DNA of 36,225 nucleotides from NCBI GenBank assembly GCA_029865445.1, contig JAOUGY010000002.1:1-36225 (forward strand), read 5' to 3'. Position 1 is the stretch's first letter; every line of letters starts with the position of its first letter. The notes below the pieces were generated by a model. The model worked only from the letters and a program-made list of their open reading frames with translations, made no database searches and was not told the origin of the DNA. This DNA comes from Acidimicrobiia bacterium (GTDB lineage Bacteria > Actinomycetota > Acidimicrobiia > Spongiisociales > ZC4RG35). Shown in pieces: positions 24,723 to 31,831 of the stretch. A program made the translations under genes and the position numbers.

Positions 24723-25817
24723 TTACCACTCCAGGGTCACCACCTTGCGGATCTTCGCGGACTCGTCGACGGCCCGGGAGATCTTGAGCACGTCGAAGCC
24801 CTCCTGGCCGGTGGCGAGGATCGGATCCTGGCGGTTCTGTCCGACGGCGTTGATGAAGGCGTGCGTCTCCTCTTGCATGGCACCAAAGTGCTCGCCGAGC
24901 GCCCAGTCGCCCGGCATGTACGAGCCGAGCATCGCCACGTTCATGGTCGCCCGCGGAACGTACGGCGATGGGATCGACTTGTGCGACGCCATGAGCACGT
25001 CCCGATGGTCGTCCTTCACGCTGATGGTGCCGTCCCGGCCGAACACCTCGAAGTCCATGCTCGCCACGTACGCGGGCCAGAACTCTGGCAACTCCCAGCT
25101 GACGCCGAGGTTGGCAACCGTCCCGTCGTCGTAGGTGAGCACACACCAGGTCGAGTCAACGGTCCCGTACTGCTCGTAGATCTTCCCCTTGGTGCTCCCG
25201 GCGGCGTACACAGTGGTGGGGCGCCGGTCGGGCAGATACCAGTTGAGGAGGTCGAACAGGTAGGTCATCGTGTTCACCGACGGGGTGGTCGAGTTGGCGC
25301 GGCTGATCACCGACTGGGCCACCGACTCCGCCAGGTAGATGGTGGCCTTCACGCTCGTCACATCGCCGACGTATCCCTTGAGCATGTGCTCTTTGATGGC
25401 GAGGTACCGGCGCCGGAACCGCTGGGTGAAACCGGTGTAGATACGGACCCCGTATTCCTCGGCGGCCGCCATCAGCTTGTGCGCTTCGTCGAGTTCGATG
25501 GTGAATGGCTTCTCGATGAGGACCGGTTTGCGCGCCTGGACCGCAGCCATCGCCGGCTCGTAGTGGGCGTTTTCGGTGGAGGCGATGATCACTGCATCCA
25601 CGTCGTCACGGGTGACGATGTCCATCGCATCGGTCGCCACCAGGTCGGCCTGGCACGACTCGCCGAGTCGCTTGGCCTTGGCTTCGTCGATGTCCGCCAC
25701 CGCCAGGAAGTTGACCGATGGATGCCGGTGGGCGATCTCCGCGCGGAGCGATCCGATCGTCCCCGCTCCGACCACGGCAACACCGACACCGCCTTCGATG
25801 TACCGACTCCTCGTCAT
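24723..25817 (-). CDS. Gfo/Idh/MocA family oxidoreductase, third paralogue
   Basis: This NAD(P)-dependent oxidoreductase of 364 residues has GAGTIG (17-22) and EKP (102-104), followed by the substrate domain. It is closest in layout to the paralogue at 1308: both have EKP, an MTRS N-terminus and a GDWALGEHFG or GEWALGNMFG segment near residue 300, suggesting a recent duplication or shared ancestry. The ATG at 25817 overlaps the CitE-like stop as ATGA. It follows the lyase gene in the cyclase operon, so its substrate should relate to the lyase pathway. Confidence 0.88.
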   Translation of the reverse strand: MTRSRYIEGGVGVAVVGAGTIGSLRAEIAHRHPSVNFLAVADIDEAKAKRLGESCQADLVATDAMDIVTRDDVDAVIIASTENAHYEPAMAAVQARKPVLIEKPFTIELDEAHKLMAAAEEYGVRIYTGFTQRFRRRYLAIKEHMLKGYVGDVTSVKATIYLAESVAQSVISRANSTTPSVNTMTYLFDLLNWYLPDRRPTTVYAAGSTKGKIYEQYGTVDSTWCVLTYDDGTVANLGVSWELPEFWPAYVASMDFEVFGRDGTISVKDDHRDVLMASHKSIPSPYVPRATMNVAMLGSYMPGDWALGEHFGAMQEETHAFINAVGQNRQDPILATGQEGFDVLKISRAVDESAKIRKVVTLEW

Positions 25818-26713
25818 GATTCAGCCTGCTGCTGTCTCGCGGCTGCGCGCTCGGCGGCCTCCGCTCGTGCGATGACGACCCGGGCCACCCGGGCGACTGC
25901 ATAATCGACCATGCGTCCGTCGACGGCGATCGAAGCGGAGCCCTCTGCCTCTGCCTGCTCGAACGCCTCCAGCACCTTCCGTTGATACGCGACGACGTCG
26001 GCGCTCGGCGTGAAGACGTCGTTGATGACGGCAACCTGTGCCGGATGGATGGCGACCTTTCCGACATAGCCGAGCGTGCGGGCCAACTCGCTCTCGACCC
26101 GCAGCGCATCGAGATTCCGGAAATCCATGAACACAGCCTCGAACGGATGCTGGATCCCCGCCGCCCGGGACGACAGCAGCACTTGGGACCGCGCTTGCAT
26201 GAGTCCGGTGCCTTCGGGTGTCCACTCGCAGCCGAGGTCGGCGACCAGGTCGCCTTGCTCACCACCGCCGAACATCACGCATTCGACCCGGGTGGAGGCC
26301 ATCGCCATGTCGTACGTGTTGCGGACACCCAACCCGCTCTCGATGAGTGGGATGATCCCGATACTTCCCGCCTCGTGGCCGAACGCCATTTCGAGAGCAG
26401 TGAGCGCACCGTCGATCTCTTTGATCACCCCCGGCTGTTCGGCTTTGGGGATGACGAGCCCATCCACGCCCGCCTTCCCGGCCGCCACCACGTCGTCCCA
26501 CATCAAGCCGGTCTCGACCGCATTCGTCCTTACGAACAGCGGCACCGGCGAATCGGGAAGCTGCTCGAGCAGGGCCCGGGCGGTGGGCTTCTGATCGAGG
26601 GCGACGGCGTCCTCGATGTCGATGATCACGGCGTCGGTGCCCGATCGGATCGCCTTTTCGATGAGGTCCATCCGGTGACCCGGCGTGAACAACATGGAGC
26701 GGAGTGCCTCCAT
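25814..26713 (-). CDS. HpcH/HpaI aldolase/citrate lyase beta-like (CoA ester lyase)
   Basis: This 299-residue lyase resembles the CitE/malyl-CoA family, which splits malyl-, methylmalyl- or citramalyl-CoA to acetyl- or propionyl-CoA and an oxoacid. Motifs are SMLFTPGHR (6-14), IIDIEDAV (30-37), Arg62, IPLIESGLG with Glu125, and the metal-binding Asp155 in GGGEQGDL; KVAIHPAQV follows later. The ATG follows AGAGG by eight nt. It is the middle gene of the cyclase, lyase, Gfo/Idh/MocA unit. Whether it acts on a CoA ester (supported by the CaiB and hydratase genes nearby) or is a free-acid aldolase is not settled by sequence alone. Confidence 0.87.
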   Translation of the reverse strand: MEALRSMLFTPGHRMDLIEKAIRSGTDAVIIDIEDAVALDQKPTARALLEQLPDSPVPLFVRTNAVETGLMWDDVVAAGKAGVDGLVIPKAEQPGVIKEIDGALTALEMAFGHEAGSIGIIPLIESGLGVRNTYDMAMASTRVECVMFGGGEQGDLVADLGCEWTPEGTGLMQARSQVLLSSRAAGIQHPFEAVFMDFRNLDALRVESELARTLGYVGKVAIHPAQVAVINDVFTPSADVVAYQRKVLEAFEQAEAEGSASIAVDGRMVDYAVARVARVVIARAEAAERAAARQQQAES

Positions 26714-26725
26714 CGAATCAACCTC

Positions 26726-27697
26726 TCACTTGATTGCCATTGGATTCAAGGGTGACCCCACCGCCCGGGTGAACGGGAGGGGCGGTCCGCAGAACATGAA
26801 CTCGTAGACGCCATCGGCTGCACAGTCTTCGGCGAGCGGGTCGAGGTCGAATATCTCGCCGAGCCAAAGGCCCATCGCCGTGATGAACACGATGTGGAGC
26901 GGTTGCGCGACGTCCGGCGTCTGGTTCGGTCGCACCTCGAGACCCCAGGTGTCGGTGGCGACCGCTGCGATGTCTCGTTCGGCGACCCAGGGCACGCTCT
27001 CGAGGCCGAGGCCCGGGGCGTCTCCGCCCGCGTAGTCGCCCCACGTCCCGGCGGCGCGTGCCCTCGTCATCGCTCCGGTCCGGATGAACACGAAGTCCGC
27101 GACGCCGACCTCGAGTCCTGCCAGTTCACACGCACGGTCGAGATCCTCACCGGTGATCGCATAACCGGGCTCGAGCCAGTCGACCCCGCGTGCTCGGGCG
27201 ACGTCGAGCAGTACTCCGCGTCCAACCATGGAATCGCACGCGTTCGCGACCGAACCTTTCAGCGCCCCTTTGCTGCTGACCCACTCGGCGCCGAAGCCGT
27301 TGTAGATCTTGTTCTCGAAGACGACGTGCCCGGGGGCATCCCATTGCGTCCCGGATTGGAGGGGCATGATGATCAGATCGTCGGTCCCGCGAAAGTGCTT
27401 GTCGACGCCCCCGTAGAAGTCGCGGATGGACGATCCGGCGATGGCGTCGGCTCCGTCCCTGATCATCAGGTGGATCGGGTTGAACCGGCCGAGGTTGCCG
27501 GTTTGGGGGCCGTTCTCGTCGTACGGCAGCGCCATCGTGATCGTGCGGCCATCACGAACTAGTCGAGCGGCGGATACCACGTGTTCGGGCCGGACGAGGT
27601 TGAGGGTTCCCTTTTCGTCTTCGGTTCCCCAGCGACCCCAGTTGCCGTACTGCTCACAGAGCTCCCGAATCGTTTCGATGGTGGGCGCCTCTGACAC
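26726..27697 (-). CDS. Cyclase family protein with degenerate metal motif
   Basis: This 323-residue protein belongs to the cyclase/kynurenine formamidase-like family. The usual HxGTHxDxPxH is SGTQWDAPGH (115-124), keeping Asp120 and His124 but losing the first two His ligands, as in a known long branch of the family. It may hydrolyse an amide, ester or lactone. The GTG at 27697 lies five nt after a perfect GGAGG; further in-frame codons upstream run through the palindrome and are unlikely. It heads the minus-strand unit with the CitE-like lyase and is divergent from the acyl-CoA dehydrogenase. Confidence 0.85.
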   Translation of the reverse strand: MSEAPTIETIRELCEQYGNWGRWGTEDEKGTLNLVRPEHVVSAARLVRDGRTITMALPYDENGPQTGNLGRFNPIHLMIRDGADAIAGSSIRDFYGGVDKHFRGTDDLIIMPLQSGTQWDAPGHVVFENKIYNGFGAEWVSSKGALKGSVANACDSMVGRGVLLDVARARGVDWLEPGYAITGEDLDRACELAGLEVGVADFVFIRTGAMTRARAAGTWGDYAGGDAPGLGLESVPWVAERDIAAVATDTWGLEVRPNQTPDVAQPLHIVFITAMGLWLGEIFDLDPLAEDCAADGVYEFMFCGPPLPFTRAVGSPLNPMAIK

Positions 27698-27705
27698 ACA
27701 AACCT

Positions 27706-27748
27706 CCAGGTATCGACAACGCGTCTCGCGAAATGAGACGCAACCTGG
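27706..27748. promoter_or_regulatory. Nested palindrome in divergent promoter
   Basis: Inner arms GCGTCTC (27721-27727) and GAGACGC (27735-27741) match perfectly across 7 nt. Outer arms CCAGGT (27706-27711) and ACCTGG (27743-27748) match perfectly too. It lies directly 5' of the cyclase ribosome binding site, in the 206-nt gap to the divergent acyl-CoA dehydrogenase. Operator for a dimeric regulator is the best reading; a leader hairpin is an alternative. Confidence 0.55.
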
Positions 27749-27903
27749 CACCCCAGAATACGAGCCAGAACGACCTGGTGTCAACAGTCGGTGAAGTCCG
27801 GTTGACAGTATCCCTCTTGATCCGTAGCCTCGGTGACAGTCGTCGTCTCGATCAGTGAGACATGCCCTGTCTGCTGCCGGGACTCACGAAGGAAGGCAGC
27901 TGC

Positions 27904-29046
27904 ATGGACATCGACTTCTCTCCCGAACAGGAGCTCTTCCGAGCCACCGTGCGTGACTTCTGCGACCGGGAGATCACCAGGGACTACGTCCGGGAATGCG
28001 ATCGCGAGCACCGGCCACCCACCGAGCTCTACCGCAAACTCGGCGAGCAGGGCTGGCTTGGGATCAACATCCCCGAGGAATACGGGGGCAGCGGCGGAGG
28101 TGCCGTCGAGGTCGCCATCCTGCTCGAAGAACTCGGCCGGGCATTCCTCGACCTGTCGTTCTGGGTGTTTCGTGCCGTCACCTGGGGTGGGCTGGCGATC
28201 AGTCGCGACGGCACCGAAGACCAGAAACGGGAGCTCTTGCCCAAAGTCGCCACGGGCGAACTGTCGGTGTGTTTCTCCCTCACCGAACCCGACGCCGGTT
28301 CGGACGCTGCCTCTATCACACTGAAGGCCGAGGAGGACGGCGACGAGTTCGTTCTCAACGGCCAGAAGGTGTTCACTTCGGGCTTCAAGGTGAGCGATCT
28401 CGCCGTCGTCGCCGCCAGGACCGCAGCCGGCGAGAAGAAGCACCACGGAATCACGAATCTCCTCGTCGACGCCAGGGCCCCCGGTCTCGAATGGAGCCCC
28501 ATCGAGACACTCGGCCACTGGCCACTCGGTACCGCCCTTCTCACCTTCACCGACGTTCGGGTTCCCAAGTCGATGATGCTGGGCACTCTGCACGACGGCT
28601 GGCGGGATCTCGGCGTGTACCTGCGGTATGAGAGGTTGTGTCTGTCGGCCGCGAGGACTGGAGCGGCCAAAGCGGCGCTGGCCGACGCGATCGCGTACTC
28701 GAAGGAGCGGAGACAGTTCGACCAGCCAATCTCCAACTTCCAGGCTGTTGCGCACCGACTCGCCGACATGCAGGTACAGACCGAGATCTCCGAGATGCTC
28801 GTGTACCGGTACGCATCCCGCCTCGATCGGGGTCTGGCCACACCGCGGGATGCCGCCATCCTCAAGCTGTTCGCCTGCGAGGCGTACAAGTCCGTTGCCG
28901 ACATGGGCCTGCAGGTCCTCGGGGGCTACGGCTACACGATGGAGTACGACCTGCAACGGCACTTCCGCGAGTCGAGGCTCGGGGTCATCGGCGCCGGCAC
29001 ATCCGACATCCAGCGCAACATCATCTCCAAGACGATGGGCCTGTGA
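27904..29046 (+). CDS. Acyl-CoA dehydrogenase
   Basis: This 380-residue FAD enzyme introduces an alpha,beta double bond into a CoA thioester. N-terminal helical domain, the FAD/substrate strand domain with FSLTEPDAGSDA (124-135) and the C-terminal helical domain with ERRQFDQPI are all recognisable. The usual MCAD catalytic Glu position reads Ala364 in IGAGTSDIQR; instead the base is probably Glu243 in RYERL, the arrangement of isovaleryl-CoA dehydrogenases, suggesting a branched or short substrate. The ATG follows AAGGAAGG. It is divergent from the cyclase unit and is followed by a repeat-rich gap before the hydratase genes. Confidence 0.9.
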   Translation: MDIDFSPEQELFRATVRDFCDREITRDYVRECDREHRPPTELYRKLGEQGWLGINIPEEYGGSGGGAVEVAILLEELGRAFLDLSFWVFRAVTWGGLAISRDGTEDQKRELLPKVATGELSVCFSLTEPDAGSDAASITLKAEEDGDEFVLNGQKVFTSGFKVSDLAVVAARTAAGEKKHHGITNLLVDARAPGLEWSPIETLGHWPLGTALLTFTDVRVPKSMMLGTLHDGWRDLGVYLRYERLCLSAARTGAAKAALADAIAYSKERRQFDQPISNFQAVAHRLADMQVQTEISEMLVYRYASRLDRGLATPRDAAILKLFACEAYKSVADMGLQVLGGYGYTMEYDLQRHFRESRLGVIGAGTSDIQRNIISKTMGL

Positions 29047-29050
29047 GATG

Positions 29051-29106
29051 AGTCCCCAGCCCCCAGTCCCCAGTCGCCAGTCCCCAGCCCCCAGTCCCCA
29101 GTCGCT
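29051..29106. repeat. Heptanucleotide repeat AGTCCCC, 8 units
   Basis: Eight head-to-tail 7-nt units of AGTCCCC with C/T and G/C variants begin four nt after the acyl-CoA dehydrogenase stop. The unit is unrelated to AAGCAAC at 10406 but has the same 7-nt period and the same position right after a stop codon. Confidence 0.9.
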
Positions 29107-29172
29107 TGGCGTTGGGGCACGAGAACGCCGGTCCCGCAAGTTCCCACATCCGTCCAATCCACCATCCTGTTT

Positions 29173-29207
29173 CCTCCCCCAGCGGGGGAGGTGTCCCCGG
29201 AGGGGAC
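29173..29207. repeat. Twin hairpins, copy 2 of CCTCCCCC/GGGGGAGG
   Basis: CCTCCCCC-AGC-GGGGGAGG (29173-29191) repeats 10584-10602 exactly. It is followed by GTCCCC-gga-GGGGAC (29193-29207). Together they could terminate or stabilise the dehydrogenase mRNA. Confidence 0.75.
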
Positions 29208-29247
29208 GGAAGGGAGACCGAGGCCCGCAGTGCCGGCTCCGGTCCAA

Positions 29248-29275
29248 GTACCCGGTACCCGGTACCCGGTACCGG
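29248..29275. repeat. Heptanucleotide repeat GTACCCG, 3-4 units
   Basis: Three perfect GTACCCG units and a partial GTACCGG, with repeated GGTACC palindromes. A fourth 7-nt array in the window, again of a different sequence. Confidence 0.85.
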
Positions 29276-29307
29276 CCTCACAAAGCGAGGCCCGATGAGG
29301 AGGACGC

Positions 29308-29790
29308 ATGATCACCGATGAGGCCAGGGCTTGGGCCCAACAGACCTATCCAGACTATGTGTTCGATGTGGGTAGGCGCGACATCATCAAATACGCGCAC
29401 GCGATCGGCGAGACCGATCCCGTCCATTTCGACGCCGCGGCAGCACACGAGGCCGGGTACTCCGACATCGTCGCTCCACCGTTCTTTCCGTACGTGATTC
29501 GGATGCACGCCGCCCACCTGGTCCCACGGGACGAATTGGCACCGGACGGTTCTGCCACCGCCGACGTGCCCCCGGTAGGGGCGACACGAGCCATGGCAGG
29601 TGAGATCCACATGGAGCTGGGTGCCCCGGTGGTCGCAGGCGACGTCATCACCGTGAAGAAACGGATCCTCGAGATGTACGAGAAGGAGGGCCGGTCCGGG
29701 AACCTCGTCTTCGTGAAGATGGAGTTCACCTTCCTCAACCAGCAGGGCGACCTGGTCGCCCGTGAAGAGTTCACGAGGATCTACCGATGA
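29308..29790 (+). CDS. MaoC/FAS1-like dehydratase subunit, N-terminal type
   Basis: This 160-residue single hot-dog protein resembles the N-terminal (FAS1-like, non-catalytic) half of two-domain MaoC dehydratases such as HadA. The pattern IIKYAHAIGETDPVHFD followed by APPFFPYVIR is typical; a C-terminal strand pair ends NQQGDLVAREEFTRIYR. The ATG follows GAGGAGGAC. Its TGA overlaps the next gene as ATGA, and the next gene is the matching catalytic-type half, so the two should form one heterodimeric hydratase acting on an enoyl- or hydroxyacyl-CoA. Confidence 0.85.
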   Translation: MITDEARAWAQQTYPDYVFDVGRRDIIKYAHAIGETDPVHFDAAAAHEAGYSDIVAPPFFPYVIRMHAAHLVPRDELAPDGSATADVPPVGATRAMAGEIHMELGAPVVAGDVITVKKRILEMYEKEGRSGNLVFVKMEFTFLNQQGDLVAREEFTRIYR

Positions 29791-30170
29791 CCACCGAACT
29801 CCCCATCGTGACCCGGACCCCCGACGCAGTGGACCTCTTCTTGTTCAGTGCATCGTCGTGGCTGATCCACCGCATCCACTACGACCTTCCGTTCACCACC
29901 GAAAACGACGGCCACCCCGGTCTGCTCATACATGGCCCGCTCCAAGGCACGTACATGGTGCAGGCAGCCCAACGTTTCCTCGGGCGGGCGGCAAAGCTCA
30001 GGTCGATCACCTACCGCCATCTCGCTCCCGCATACATGGGCGACTCGCTGGAGTGCGGGGGCACGGTGTCCGATCCCGTCGAGGGCTCGGTCGAAGCCGA
30101 GCTGTGGATCCGCAAGGCCGACGGAACCGTCACCACGACGGGCACGGCAACGTTCGAGGTGCAGCCATGA
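29787..30170 (+). CDS. MaoC/HTD2-like acyl dehydratase subunit, C-terminal type
   Basis: This 127-residue hot-dog protein matches the C-terminal half of two-domain hydratases (HTD2, mesaconyl-CoA or itaconyl-CoA hydratase type). The hydratase motif appears as FSASSWLIHRIHYD, with the catalytic His in HRIHYD; HGHPGLLIHGPLQ-type sequence follows (GLLIHGPLQG). It is translationally coupled on both sides: ATGA with the N-type subunit and ATGA with the next ThDP enzyme. Combined with the CaiB transferase, acyl-CoA dehydrogenase and CitE-like lyase, hydration of mesaconyl-, itaconyl- or a related enoyl-CoA is a reasonable inference. Confidence 0.83.
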   Translation: MTTELPIVTRTPDAVDLFLFSASSWLIHRIHYDLPFTTENDGHPGLLIHGPLQGTYMVQAAQRFLGRAAKLRSITYRHLAPAYMGDSLECGGTVSDPVEGSVEAELWIRKADGTVTTTGTATFEVQP

Positions 30171-31831
30171 CCACCGGTGCAGTCGTCCTCGCCGAGATGC
30201 TCGAGGCCTACGAGGTGAGCCACGTGTTCCACGTGCCCGCAGTGCTCCGGCGGACAATGGTGGAGATCGAGGCGCGCACCGGCATCAAGCGGATCCGACC
30301 CCATGGCGAGAAGCCCGCGGCGTACATGGCGGACGGCTACGCCCGCGCCACCGGGAAACCGGGCGTGTGTATGGCGCAGGTGGTAGGCGCATTCAACTTG
30401 GCGGCGGGACTCCGAGACGCCCATCTGGCGCATTCACCCGTCATCGCCATGACTGGCGGGCGGGATCCGAACACGAAGTTCCGCCAGGTCTATCAGGAAG
30501 TCGACGACGTTCCCGCATTCGAGCCCGTCACCAAATGGAACGCCACCGTCGATTCGGTCCATCGATTCCCCGACATGATCCGCCAGGCCTTCCGCGAGGC
30601 CACCACCGGGGCTCCCGGTCCGGTTCACCTCCAGTTCCGAGGAAACGAAGGCCAGGTGGATCTCGAAGAGGCGGACATGGAGCCGTTGGTGGAGTCGATG
30701 TTCGCCCGGGTCCCCCCGTTCCGCCCCCGGCCCGACGACGAATCGGTCTCGGCGGCGCTCGCCGCCATCGAAGCCGCCGCTCGACCGGTGATCGTTGCCG
30801 GCGGCGGGGTCCGGGCCTCCGGAGCAGGTGCCGCGTTGATCGCCTTGGCGGAACGGCTCGACGTGCCTGTCGCAACGTCGCTGAATGGGAAGGACTCGAT
30901 GCCGGGGACGCATCCCCTGTCGATCGGCGTGGTCGGCACGTACTCCCGGGCGAGCGCAAATCGGGTGGTCGGCGAAGCCGATCTGGTCGTGTTCATCGGG
31001 ACCGAGACCGGCGGGATGACCACCCACTTCTGGCAGGTGCCCCCGTTGGGTCGGCGTTGCATCCAGATCGACATCAGACCGGATGCCATCGGCCGCAACT
31101 ATCCGGCCGAGGTAGCCATCAACGCCGACGCCCGGGAAACCATCACCCGAATGATCGCACTCGCCGGAGAGGCGCCCGATCGGTCGGACTGGATTCGACG
31201 TTGTCGTTCGATCGTGGGCGAGTGGTACGCCGAGTACGAGTCGGTGCTCGGTTCGGAGCAGGTGCCGATTCGGCCGGAACGGATCTGCGCCGACCTCTCC
31301 GAGTCGGTTCCCGACGACGCGATCGTGGTGGTGGACACCGGGCACGCCGGGATGTGGATGGGCGGGTTCTACGACGTCCGTTCGCCGGAACAGAGCTACC
31401 TTCGCTCCGCCGGTCACCTGGGTTGGGCGTTCCCTGCCGCTCTGGGAGCCAAATGCGGTGCACCCGACCGACCGGTGGTGTGTTTCACCGGCGATTCGGG
31501 GTTCTGGTACCACGTGGGCGACATCGAAACCGCCGTTCGGTTCGGGATCAACACGGTGACAGTCGTCAACGACAACCATTCGGGCAACCAGTCGATGCGC
31601 GGCTTCGACCGTGCCTACGGGGGCAAACAGAGCGAGCAGGCCCGCGAGCTGTGGGTGTTCACCGAGGTCGACTTCGCCCGGGTGGCCGAGGACATGGGTG
31701 CCGTGGGCATCCGCGTGGAGAAGCCCTCCGACTTCCTCCCGGCGTTGGAGCGGGCATTGGAGATGGACCGCCCCGTCGTCATCGATGTCGTCACCGATAT
31801 CGAAGCGGTCGCTCCGGCCGCCGTCGTGTGA
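30167..31831 (+). CDS. Acetolactate synthase-like thiamine-diphosphate enzyme, second paralogue
   Basis: This 554-residue enzyme has the full ALS-type layout. The activating Glu48 lies in HGEKPAAYMADGYAR (the usual RHEQ is GEKP here), the central domain spans about 185-340, and the cofactor site has GDSG at 442 with NDN at 468-470. It differs from the paralogue at 10816 at each of these motifs, so the two probably act on different substrates. ATG 30167 overlaps the hydratase stop as ATGA, and its stop shares a base with the acetamidase ATG. Its link to the hydratase subunits and an amidase suggests cleavage or carboligation of an acyl-derived oxoacid; no specific reaction is assigned. Confidence 0.85.
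   Translation: MTTGAVVLAEMLEAYEVSHVFHVPAVLRRTMVEIEARTGIKRIRPHGEKPAAYMADGYARATGKPGVCMAQVVGAFNLAAGLRDAHLAHSPVIAMTGGRDPNTKFRQVYQEVDDVPAFEPVTKWNATVDSVHRFPDMIRQAFREATTGAPGPVHLQFRGNEGQVDLEEADMEPLVESMFARVPPFRPRPDDESVSAALAAIEAAARPVIVAGGGVRASGAGAALIALAERLDVPVATSLNGKDSMPGTHPLSIGVVGTYSRASANRVVGEADLVVFIGTETGGMTTHFWQVPPLGRRCIQIDIRPDAIGRNYPAEVAINADARETITRMIALAGEAPDRSDWIRRCRSIVGEWYAEYESVLGSEQVPIRPERICADLSESVPDDAIVVVDTGHAGMWMGGFYDVRSPEQSYLRSAGHLGWAFPAALGAKCGAPDRPVVCFTGDSGFWYHVGDIETAVRFGINTVTVVNDNHSGNQSMRGFDRAYGGKQSEQARELWVFTEVDFARVAEDMGAVGIRVEKPSDFLPALERALEMDRPVVIDVVTDIEAVAPAAVV

Larger units (their letters stand above)
29047..29307. other. Non-coding repeat-rich interval
   Basis: No gene fits here. The gap holds the AGTCCCC array, two adjacent hairpins (29173-29191 and 29193-29207), and a GTACCCG array (29248-29275). 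The ribosome binding site of the next gene (GAGGAGG) closes it. The promoter of the hydratase operon, if separate from that of the dehydrogenase, would have to lie among these repeats. Confidence 0.6.

Noticed and set aside
26076..26755. Plus-strand frames opposite the CitE-like gene
   Set aside because: Shadow of the minus-strand lyase with clear family motifs.
29762..30170. Long plus-strand frames continuing upstream of the ThDP and acetamidase genes
   Set aside because: Upstream parts overlap the hydratase genes in another frame; the ATG codons at the ATGA and TGATG overlaps are the credible starts.
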